The position numbers and the translations under genes were made by a program. Positions 19,965-25,585 of a stretch of DNA of 28,214 nucleotides are shown piece by piece. Every line of letters begins with the position of its first letter. Position 1 is the stretch's first letter. Source of the DNA: a virus; IMG/VR virus record IMGVR_UViG_3300017530_000053, positions 1 through 28,214 of that record; one strand, given 5' to 3'. Below the pieces are notes generated by a model, which made no database searches, was not told where the DNA came from, and saw only the letters and a list, made by a program, of their open reading frames with translations.

Positions 19965-20477
19965 TTATTTATTTTTCCTATAACGCTCACGTTCGTAAGT
20001 GTTATTCTTTTCTTGATTCCTTTTCTTCCATACGGCGACAGCACGACGATTTGATTCTGGATGGCGTTTCTTAGCATCTCGCCCGTGCCGATTCGCGCAC
20101 TCCCGGCATCTCCTATGGCCACGAGTATCGATGATTGTATTTTCCGCATCATACGGATGCCCTTTTGGGCAATGTTCCTTCATCCGACTTGCTTTGCCGC
20201 CTCCGTTTCCCGCTCCGATATTGCACCGCAAATGGCTGAAGGCGATGTTCGTTAGATCGAAGAATCTCGCTTTCGGGTCTGGAGCAGATTGCCACGGCTT
20301 CTTGTGCTCGATGGACAGATCGTCGATGCTGTCGATTCGGGTGTTGCACCGGAAGCAGTAGTTCCTCCGCGCCTCCTGAATCATCTGCCACAAGAGCATC
20401 TTCCGCAAGCGATTGCTAGCAGTGCCGTGAGGCATTCCCAGCAGCCGATTTTTGATGCGGTTGCCTTCGTTAGACAT
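19965..20477 (-). CDS. HNH endonuclease inside the tRNA cluster
   Basis: 170 residues. MSNEGNRIKNRLLGMPHGTASNRLRKMLLWQMI is the usual start of this phage HNH group. CFRCN...LSIEHKKPW....DLTNIAFSHLRCNIG carries the CxxC/H/C core, and the C-terminal CPKGHPYDAENTIIDTRGHRRCRECANRHGRDAKKRHP is a second zinc and DNA-binding part. A GGAGG ribosome site lies upstream. It begins 32 nt after the tRNA-like 3' end and ends flush with tRNA-Thr. It is the intact relative of the remnant at 2923-3002. Confidence 0.9.
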   Translation of the reverse strand: MSNEGNRIKNRLLGMPHGTASNRLRKMLLWQMIQEARRNYCFRCNTRIDSIDDLSIEHKKPWQSAPDPKARFFDLTNIAFSHLRCNIGAGNGGGKASRMKEHCPKGHPYDAENTIIDTRGHRRCRECANRHGRDAKKRHPESNRRAVAVWKKRNQEKNNTYERERYRKNK

Positions 20478-20508
20478 TATGAACCTCCGTTCATTGTCCG
20501 ATTATTTT

Positions 20509-20898
20509 TGGTCGCAGCCGCCGGAGTCGAACCGGCGCGAAGTACCCCACCGCATAATTTTCAATTCGAGTGACTGGCGTTAAACCGCCTTCTGTTCTAT
20601 GCCTGCATCTCTCTAGCTAGCGCAGTCGTCTCTGGACTACCCGCTGCACATACGCCGCCGTAAATCGGTTCCCCTTTTCACACGACCTCCGTGTCTCCGG
20701 GTCATGGCAGGGCCGGTGCCCCGCTCGCCGTAGTCGCTGTTGGCATCATCTCGCCGGTTTCATTCCCGACGGCCTGCCTTATTAGGGACAGGTACGTTGT
20801 CCAGACGACGGGCGGATTTTTCCCTGGGGCCTCGTGGTTCAAGCGCCTTGCGGCTCCCACCAGGCGATCCAGCACAGGCTTGCCCGGTCACTCGCAAT
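20509..20898 (-). ncRNA. Structured RNA region with tRNA-like 3' end (tmRNA-like, unproven)
   Basis: The 3' end has a perfect T arm (GCCGG TTCGACT CCGGC), GGCTGCG, A and CCA at 20509, preceded by ATGCGGTGGGGTACTTCGC, resembling the GGnnnTTCG stretch before the T arm of tmRNA. Upstream are hairpins (GGCG/CGCC at about 20578-20591, ACACG/CGTGT at 20682-20696, GGCAGG/CCTGCC around 20705-20778) and an ALP-ending frame. The 5' partner of GGCTGCG is not found, no GGnTTCGAC 5' domain exists, and G3-U70 for alanylation is absent, so tmRNA is unproven. No protein-coding gene is visible here. Confidence 0.3.
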
Positions 20899-20947
20899 TG
20901 GTAGCCGGTTGCGGAGTCGAACCGCATGATGTCACCCGACACCGGCT
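20899..20947 (-). ncRNA. Mini-tRNA 1: acceptor and T arm only (49 nt)
   Basis: Perfect acceptor AGCCGGT/ACCGGCT, A73, CCA, perfect T arm TGCGG/CCGCA with loop TTCGACT, and only 14 nt between (a possible GTC-GGGT-GAC mini-hairpin). No D or anticodon arm. It abuts tRNA-Arg(CCT) upstream. Confidence 0.7.
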
Positions 20948-21024
20948 TGGTACTCCCGGAGGGATTCGAACCCCCGACCCTCGGTTTAGGAAACCGTCGC
21001 TCTATCCAATTGAGCTACGGGAGC
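20948..21024 (-). tRNA. tRNA-Arg(CCT)
   Basis: Loop TTCCTAA (CCT); acceptor GCTCCCG/CGGGAGT, A, CCA encoded. Confidence 0.9.
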
Positions 21025-21072
21025 GAGTTGCCCTGTGGAGATTCGGACTCCTAAGCGCCAAGCGCCAGGGCA
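21025..21072 (-). ncRNA. Mini-tRNA 2: acceptor and T arm only (48 nt)
   Basis: Perfect acceptor TGCCCTG/CAGGGCA, then A and CTC instead of CCA; T arm GGAG-TCCGAAT-CTCC (one mismatch at its base); a 13-nt connector with a GCGC-TTG-GCGC mini-hairpin. Fills the space between two tRNAs exactly, with no spacer. Confidence 0.65.
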
Positions 21073-21145
21073 TGGCACCTCCGGTGGGATTCGAACCCAC
21101 GTCTGCGCGGTTTAGAAGACCGGCACTCATCCATTGAACGGAGGC
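21073..21145 (-). tRNA. tRNA-Arg(TCT)
   Basis: Loop CTTCTAA (TCT); acceptor GCCTCCG/CGGAGGT, G73, CCA. Confidence 0.9.
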
Positions 21146-21221
21146 TGGTGAGCGATGAGGGAATCGAACCCCCGGCATCCTGGATGTAAGCCAGGCGCTC
21201 TGGCCTCTGAGCTAATCGCCC
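21146..21221 (-). tRNA. tRNA-Val(TAC)
   Basis: CCTGG/CCAGG with loop CTTACAT (TAC); acceptor GGGCGAT/ATCGCTC; CCA encoded. Confidence 0.9.
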
Positions 21222-21296
21222 TGGTGGAGCCAGCGGGAGTCGAACCCGCATCATCCTGCTTGCAAGGCAGGCGTAATCCCGTTATACCACAGCCCC
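21222..21296 (-). tRNA. tRNA-Ala(TGC)
   Basis: CCTGC/GCAGG with loop CTTGCAA (TGC); acceptor GGGGCTG/TGGCTCC; CCA. The first tRNA transcribed. Confidence 0.9.
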
Positions 21297-21309
21297 TTGT
21301 CGACAAGAC

Positions 21310-21329
21310 GACCACCCTATCGGGCGGTC
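21310..21329 (-). other. Hairpin in the leader of the tRNA transcript
   Basis: GACCGCCC-GATA-GGGTGGTC (8 bp with one G-U) lies between the promoter and the first tRNA. Confidence 0.5.
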
Positions 21330-21336
21330 TGTTCCT

Positions 21337-21365
21337 AATGTAACGGATCGCGGAACAATTGTCAA
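21337..21365 (-). promoter_or_regulatory. Promoter of the tRNA cluster
   Basis: Minus strand TTGACA (21365-21360), exactly 17 bp, TACATT (21342-21337): a strong sigma-70 promoter with a short leader before tRNA-Ala. Confidence 0.8.
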
Positions 21366-21395
21366 GGGGACTTTCTTTGGAAAACTTTTCGACGA

Positions 21396-21989
21396 TCAGC
21401 GCCGTCGCGTCCGCCCGCGTCGCCGGAGACGCTTGGGCACCTCACCGCTAGTCTGATAATCCCTGATCTCCTGGGGCGTCATCTCCTCAATGTGTTCGTG
21501 CAGGAAGAAGTTGTATGGGGGGAGCGGCGGCTCCTCTTGTGCGCCGTACAGCGCGGGCCGGAGCACCATCTTACCCTTGGCCATCACGTCCTTGCCGCGC
21601 GTACCTTGTTCCCCCTCAAACATGCCGTCCTCGTACCAGAGTACGAACGCCTGATTCTCCTGGGCCTCAGCCAGACAGGAGAAATGGCGGCCGCACCAAT
21701 CGAAGCCGTCGTCTCGCACCTCGCTGTGATTACCGTCGCCACCAGGGTTGGAGCAGTGCGGCGCTTCGCACGGGTCGTCGGTCGTGTGCAGATCGGTCGT
21801 ACCATCCCAAGCGTAGACACGGAAGCACGGCCGATACCAAACCTGCGCCTGGTTGGGGTCGCGGCGCGGCGGTTTCTGGCCGCCGAACCGTCGCCAGATG
21901 TTGCGGAAGCCGGGGAAGGACGGGCGAATGAGATTTGCGACTGCGGACGGGATCGGCCCGTCGCCCCGACGTTCTTCTTTGTCAGGCAT
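21396..21989 (-). CDS. Hypothetical protein (197 residues)
   Basis: MPDKEERRGDGPIPSAVANLIRPSFPGFRNIWRRFGG.. then a Cys/His-containing middle (DPCEAPHCSNPGGDGNHSEVRDDGFDWCGRHFSCLAEAQ) that could hold zinc, an aromatic FVLWYEDGMFEG segment, and a basic C-terminus RLRRRGRTRRR. It starts 8 nt inside the previous frame's end and is the last gene before the tRNA promoter. I do not recognise the family. The Cys/His cluster and basic tail hint at nucleic-acid contact. Confidence 0.75.
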   Translation of the reverse strand: MPDKEERRGDGPIPSAVANLIRPSFPGFRNIWRRFGGQKPPRRDPNQAQVWYRPCFRVYAWDGTTDLHTTDDPCEAPHCSNPGGDGNHSEVRDDGFDWCGRHFSCLAEAQENQAFVLWYEDGMFEGEQGTRGKDVMAKGKMVLRPALYGAQEEPPLPPYNFFLHEHIEEMTPQEIRDYQTSGEVPKRLRRRGRTRRR

Positions 21990-22227
21990 CGCGGAATGCT
22001 TCCTCGACCGTCAGGTAGCGGCCGTCTTTGTACGTGATTGACTGCTTCCACCAGTCGGCGGCATTCTCCAGGCCGCCGATGCAATCATTGTTGGCCTCCG
22101 CAACTGACAGCGGGTAAGCGCACTGCTCGGTACAGGCGCGGCAGTTGCCGACGCTCATCGGGATGCCGGGCAATGCGTAGACGAAGACCTCGCCTAGCGC
22201 CCCGCAGGTTTCGCAAGTCCCGCTCAT
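21982..22227 (-). CDS. Small cysteine-rich protein (81 residues)
   Basis: ATG at 22227 (MSGTCETCGALGEVFVYALPG), overlapping the TGA of the HNH gene by ATGA. The pair CETCG..NCRACTEQC has four or more Cys and suits a small zinc ribbon. A longer frame upstream (from 22284) runs inside the HNH gene and is not chosen. It follows the HNH gene and overlaps the next gene by 8 bp, so all are co-translated. Confidence 0.7.
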   Translation of the reverse strand: MSGTCETCGALGEVFVYALPGIPMSVGNCRACTEQCAYPLSVAEANNDCIGGLENAADWWKQSITYKDGRYLTVEEAFRDA

Positions 22228-22676
22228 CTTACCGTGTCCTCTCTGGCTACGGCTCGGCGCTGACGTTGAGCCACACGTCGACAATCGCGGCAGTCGCGGC
22301 CGCCGTTATTTCTGTTAATGAGATTTTCTCCACTTAGAGAATGCCCACGCAAACAATGTATTTTGCGTGCGTGCCAGGCCGTGGGGCCATCACCCCGAAG
22401 GACGTTCTCGCCCCGTGTCACCGGCTCCAAGTGGGCTGGGCGGACGCAGTTATGAACGCGGCATTGGTGATCGATGGTAAGGCCAGCGGGGATCGGGCCA
22501 ACAAGCAACTCGTAGGCATAGCGGTGGGAGCGCACCAATCGCTTACCGTCCCAGAATATACCATAGCCCCGGCTAGTGGCACCTTGCCAGAGCCAGCACG
22601 TCGACGTCTTCTGAACCTTGGCCCAGAAGCGAGCCTCGACGGACTGTAGGTGGCGTTGGTAGACTCCTTTGGGCAT
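22224..22676 (-). CDS. HNH homing endonuclease
   Basis: 150 residues: TCWLWQGATSRGYGIFW, IDHQCRVHNCVRPAHLEPVTRGENVLRGDGPTAWHARKIHCLRGHSLSGENL and C-terminal CRDCRRVAQRQRR. This is the same subtype as 1471-1971 and 7548-8006 but without their identical block. Its start overlaps the stop of the metal-binding gene upstream. Confidence 0.9.
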   Translation of the reverse strand: MPKGVYQRHLQSVEARFWAKVQKTSTCWLWQGATSRGYGIFWDGKRLVRSHRYAYELLVGPIPAGLTIDHQCRVHNCVRPAHLEPVTRGENVLRGDGPTAWHARKIHCLRGHSLSGENLINRNNGGRDCRDCRRVAQRQRRAVAREDTVR

Positions 22677-23383
22677 TAAGTTTTCCTTTTCCTTTTACCT
22701 TTCCTTTTGCGCTTCGCCTTCTGGGGCTTGGGCCGCTCCATTAGCGGGATCATCTGATCGCGCTGGACGGGCTGGAACTTGTATGAACAAAAGTCGATGC
22801 CCTCCACGTCCAGCGGATGCTCCGGGTAGGGCGCACACATTTTCGGTTGCTCCGGCGTCCCGAAGAGGGTGCACAGTCCATCCTCCAACTTGGTGCAGGG
22901 GACGGGCACGTAGGCCAGCAGTTGTTGGCTCAATCGCCGGAGCAGCGTAATCCCATGCGTCTCCAGCCAGGCCACCCACTCATCGAAGTCCGTGGGCGGC
23001 TCGCCCTTGGCCTCGATGGGCGTGGTCGTCGTCAGGAGACCGCCCGGCGACTGGAACATATAGACCTCGTGTAGCGTGAGCCAGTATTCCCAGTCGTCAC
23101 CTCCGGCCTTGCCCCGCGCGCGGGGATCAATCGGAAGGACAATCTGGCCGTGGACGACGCCCTCGAAGTCCTCGTGCTCCAGCCCCTCGACCTGAATCGG
23201 TACGACGAACGCCTCACAGCACGCACCGCAGCCGGAGGTACACCCACCTGTCCGTAAATAACCAACCAACTCCTCGGATTCTGTAATGATAGGCGGAAAG
23301 AGCTTAATTTCATCGGCCTGGAGCCGCGAAGGATCAAAACGCGCAGGCTTCCCGACCGTCGGGTAATGATCAAGGATCGTCAT
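22676..23383 (-). CDS. CxxCxxCC metal-binding protein (YkgJ-like)
   Basis: 235 residues. [17 protein letters not shown] carries the C-x-x-x-C-x-x-C-C cluster, and further on [39 protein letters not shown] carries the second conserved cysteines and the MC..YP..P motif of the YkgJ/UPF0153 zinc- or iron-chelating family. The end is very basic (RKGKRKRKT). Known family members have no firm function. Two HNH genes lie immediately before and after it, overlapping its ends. Confidence 0.8.
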   Translation of the reverse strand: MTILDHYPTVGKPARFDPSRLQADEIKLFPPIITESEELVGYLRTGGCTSGCGACCEAFVVPIQVEGLEHEDFEGVVHGQIVLPIDPRARGKAGGDDWEYWLTLHEVYMFQSPGGLLTTTTPIEAKGEPPTDFDEWVAWLETHGITLLRRLSQQLLAYVPVPCTKLEDGLCTLFGTPEQPKMCAPYPEHPLDVEGIDFCSYKFQPVQRDQMIPLMERPKPQKAKRKRKGKRKRKT

Positions 23384-23835
23384 AATGCAGCCCTTACCAG
23401 CAACTTTTTTCCGCGCTGACGTTGATAATGACGGCGCATACGATCACGATTGCATGTCCGACATCTTCGCCGGTTAGTGGGATCGATGTACAGGTTGTCA
23501 CCCGACAGCGGATGATCCTGGGGGCATTCAGTCTTAGATGTATTCTGGTTACGATGGCGGCCCTTACTCACTGAGTCCCGCACATTGTCCGCGTTGGTGC
23601 CAAGGAAGAGGTGAGCAGGTCTCACACAGAGGCGGTTGTCGCAGTGGTGACAGACCTGCATCCCTTCGGGGATGGGGCCGTAAGTTAGCTCCCATACAAA
23701 ACGATGTGCTCCGATGTGATGGCCGTTAATCCAGAATTGACCATACCCGGTATCACTCTTGCCCGCCTGCCAAATCCAACACTCCTCCACCTGTTCAACC
23801 TTGGCCCAGAAGCGCTGCTCTGTTGTTGTTTTCAC
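23380..23835 (-). CDS. HNH homing endonuclease
   Basis: 151 residues: [53 protein letters not shown] (HNH core), [34 protein letters not shown]. The D/N variant of the loop (GTNADNV) matches the common phage HNH form. It starts 3 nt after the upstream gene ends and its stop overlaps the start of the metal-binding gene. Confidence 0.9.
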   Translation of the reverse strand: MKTTTEQRFWAKVEQVEECWIWQAGKSDTGYGQFWINGHHIGAHRFVWELTYGPIPEGMQVCHHCDNRLCVRPAHLFLGTNADNVRDSVSKGRHRNQNTSKTECPQDHPLSGDNLYIDPTNRRRCRTCNRDRMRRHYQRQRGKKLLVRAAL

Positions 23836-23838
23836 GGA

Positions 23839-24153
23839 CTAAATCCCCCGACGGATGTCACGCACAGTACCATAGAGGTTCGCGCTCGCCTCGATGTTCA
23901 TCCGCATCGCGTCGCTGGGCATTCGTGCGCGCCGTGAGCGTGGTGGCGCGGTGAAGGACATTACGCCGCTCGTCTTGTAGAAGCGCACCATCACCACCTT
24001 GCCCCAGACCTTGACGAAGACCTCGTCCCCGTCCGGCCCCACGAAGGTAACGCCACTGTGCTTCGGGATGCGGTTCTCGCCATTGGCCCCGCGCTCGGAG
24101 CCAGAGTGCAACGTCCAATCGACGCGGGTGTCGTTGAAGACTACCACCTTCAT
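23839..24153 (-). CDS. Hypothetical protein (104 residues)
   Basis: ATG at 24153 (MKVVVFNDTRVDWTLHSGSERGANGENRIPKHSGVTFVGPDGDEVFVKVWGKVVMVRFYKTSGVMSFTAPPRSRRARMPS..); GTG 6 nt upstream is the alternative. The N-terminal 65 residues are short beta strands with alternating Val, like a small immunoglobulin-like domain. The rest is basic. It heads the leftward accessory operon. No family recognised. Confidence 0.7.
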   Translation of the reverse strand: MKVVVFNDTRVDWTLHSGSERGANGENRIPKHSGVTFVGPDGDEVFVKVWGKVVMVRFYKTSGVMSFTAPPRSRRARMPSDAMRMNIEASANLYGTVRDIRRGI

Positions 24154-24165
24154 CGGCACAAGCCC

Positions 24166-24194
24166 TTGCCGAGTTCTTGGCCGCGTGATACGAT
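24166..24194 (+). promoter_or_regulatory. Promoter of the coiled-coil gene, near-leaderless
   Basis: TTGCCG (24166-24171), 17 bp, TACGAT (24189-24194), and then 9 nt to the ATG at 24204. The expected start leaves about 3 nt of leader. Confidence 0.55.
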
Positions 24195-24203
24195 GACAGT
24201 GCT

Positions 24204-24566
24204 ATGACCCCTCGAAAGAAGAATCCAATGACGCCGAACAGTGGCCGTGCAACCGTCCGCGACGTGCTGGCGGCCGTCATCGGCTTGAACGAGCGAATCG
24301 ATGACGTGAACCAGCGAATTGACGGCTCGATCAACGCCCAACAGGCCCTCTCGAATCAGATGACCGAACTCAATACGTGCATGGTCAAGTTGGAACGAAC
24401 GACGAATTCCCGCCTGCATGAGATGGAGGCGGACATTACTACGCTCAAGCGTCCGTGGCTGCTCTTGAAGTCCGGCTGGTCGAAGGCTCTTGCCGTCGGC
24501 GGCTTCACGGCTGCTGTCACCGGCACCATCGTCCGGCTGGAGTTGTGGCGCTACTTGCCGCTCTAA
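24204..24566 (+). CDS. Coiled-coil and C-terminal membrane protein
   Basis: 120 residues. The middle (VRDVLAAVIGLNERIDDVNQRIDGSINAQQALSNQMTELNTCMVKLERTTNSRLHEMEADITTLKR) is a long coiled coil. A hydrophobic segment (WSKALAVGGFTAAVTGTIVRLELW) near residue 90 could span the membrane. This plan resembles haemolysin XhlA-type phage proteins linked to lysis, but the membrane segment is weak. It overlaps the end of the opposite-strand gene by 4 bp. Confidence 0.7.
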   Translation: MTPRKKNPMTPNSGRATVRDVLAAVIGLNERIDDVNQRIDGSINAQQALSNQMTELNTCMVKLERTTNSRLHEMEADITTLKRPWLLLKSGWSKALAVGGFTAAVTGTIVRLELWRYLPL

Positions 24567-24970
24567 TTGCACGAAATCAACCACTCCCCATCCACTAGCT
24601 CCATCGTTGCCGCCCTTGGCACCAACAGGCCCGGCGGCAGGGCGAGGCCGAGCAATGCCTTGACACCGTTATCGTGGAACCACACTTCTTCGACGCGGAA
24701 GGCGCGGGCGAAGGAATAGCCGTTGTCCTCTAAGTCACCCACCGCTGCATCCATCCCCTCCGGGTCGATCTGGCAGCGCTCCGTGATGTAACTGTTCGCC
24801 AACTCCCAGTCCCGTTCGTCCAGGGCCGTGAGGTGTGCCGCAAACGTTTGGCGCGGGCCAGGCTCCGGGTCAGCTTTCCGGGGCGTATTGATGAGCAACA
24901 AGAGAGCAATGAGTAGGCCCCCGAAAAGGAGCGCCCCAGCAAATAGCGTTCGACGAATACAGATGTCCAT
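24563..24970 (-). CDS. Membrane-anchored or secreted protein, leaderless
   Basis: 135 residues from ATG at 24970 (MDICIRRTLFAGALLFGGLLIALLLLINTPRK), which is 6 nt after TATGAT, so leaderless; the longer frame start at 24994 is rejected. The N-terminal hydrophobic helix acts as a membrane anchor or signal. The rest (TFAAHLTALDERDWELANSYITERCQIDPEGMDAAV..) resembles DUF4878/NTF2-like small domains that follow a membrane anchor, ending MELVDGEWLISCN. It is exported or anchored outside the cytoplasm; the role is unknown. Confidence 0.75.
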   Translation of the reverse strand: MDICIRRTLFAGALLFGGLLIALLLLINTPRKADPEPGPRQTFAAHLTALDERDWELANSYITERCQIDPEGMDAAVGDLEDNGYSFARAFRVEEVWFHDNGVKALLGLALPPGLLVPRAATMELVDGEWLISCN

Positions 24971-24976
24971 GCACCC

Positions 24977-25005
24977 ATCATAGCGGGTTGACACAACGAA
25001 TACAA
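24977..25005 (-). promoter_or_regulatory. Leaderless promoter, minus strand of the divergent pair
   Basis: TTGTAT (25005-25000), 17 bp, TATGAT (24982-24977), GGGTGC, ATG at 24970. Confidence 0.7.
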
Positions 25006-25016
25006 CATCTTATGCT
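24988..25016 (+). promoter_or_regulatory. Leaderless promoter, plus strand of the divergent pair
   Basis: TTGACA (24988-24993), 17 bp, TATGCT (25011-25016), GAGATC, ATG at 25023. It overlaps the divergent promoter. Confidence 0.75.
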
Positions 25017-25022
25017 GAGATC

Positions 25023-25202
25023 ATGAGCGAAAATGATAGCCCTCTAACCGCCGCCTGCTACTTCTGTAATCAGGAAGTCGACGTCGACGAGTACCTGTGC
25101 CACGGCTGCGGTGAAGTCATCTGCGACGATTGCTCCGACCCGACATGCGCCCTGCGGGATGAGCACCATCCGCAAGATTATCAGGCGGAGAACGACGCCT
25201 GA
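25023..25202 (+). CDS. Small zinc-finger protein, leaderless (59 residues)
   Basis: Reads MSENDSPLTAACYFCNQEVDVDEYLCHGCGEVICDDCSDPTCALRDEHHPQDYQAENDA. There are four CxxC-type knuckles and a final H-H, suggesting a two-zinc cross-brace finger. No ribosome site precedes the ATG, which is 6 nt after the -10. It could bind a host or phage protein or nucleic acid. Family not recognised. Confidence 0.75.
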   Translation: MSENDSPLTAACYFCNQEVDVDEYLCHGCGEVICDDCSDPTCALRDEHHPQDYQAENDA

Positions 25203-25332
25203 TGACGGGCAGCATACGGGTCGGAGTGTAGGGATATTTCGTGCGCTGGTCAATGGGCTACTAGCTGGTACGTTGCCGTGTATTCAAACTCCATCCCTAG
25301 AATACATAAAGCCACCGAAAAGTATTTGCTAA
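25203..25332. other. Convergent intergenic region, no gene seen
   Basis: 130 bp between a plus-strand and a minus-strand gene end. AT-richer near 25290-25335. I see no hairpin with a U tract and no clear promoter. Confidence 0.5.
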
Positions 25333-25584
25333 CTATGCTCTGCGATCAGCAGGATTTCGATACCTATCCCGCACCACTTCAGCATGAGCGGTCATCGCGG
25401 CCCGGCTGCGTGCCTGCTCTTCTTCCTCAATCACCTTTAGCTCGGCGGACTGTTCCTGGCTCGCAGCCTGAGCAACCAATCGTTCCGTCAGCCATTCCTC
25501 AACTGTAGAAAAACCCTGCTCGCCAGCGAGTTCTTGCAATCTGGCCTGTAGCCTAGCAGTAATCGTGATGGATAGTTGTGGCAT
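25333..25584 (-). CDS. Small protein with ribbon-helix-helix-like start (83 residues)
   Basis: MPQLSITITARLQARLQELAGEQGFSTVEEWLTERLVAQAASQEQ.. has the short strand, helix, turn, helix pattern of ribbon-helix-helix proteins (strand SITI, then two helices). A long charged helix follows (LKVIEEEEQARSRAAMTAHAEVVRDRYR). Its ATG lies 1 nt after the stop of the tail fibre gene. It might be a small DNA-binding regulator or a fibre chaperone. The sequence alone does not choose. Confidence 0.7.
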   Translation of the reverse strand: MPQLSITITARLQARLQELAGEQGFSTVEEWLTERLVAQAASQEQSAELKVIEEEEQARSRAAMTAHAEVVRDRYRNPADRRA

Positions 25585-25585
25585 G

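Noticed and set aside
20509-20898. A confident tmRNA gene.
   Set aside because: The 3' end is suggestive, but no GGnTTCGAC 5' domain, no complementary 5' acceptor and no G3-U70 pair were found, and the tag frame is ambiguous.
18786-21296. Phage attachment site within a tRNA.
   Set aside because: No integrase gene or direct repeat pairing with a tRNA end is seen in the window.
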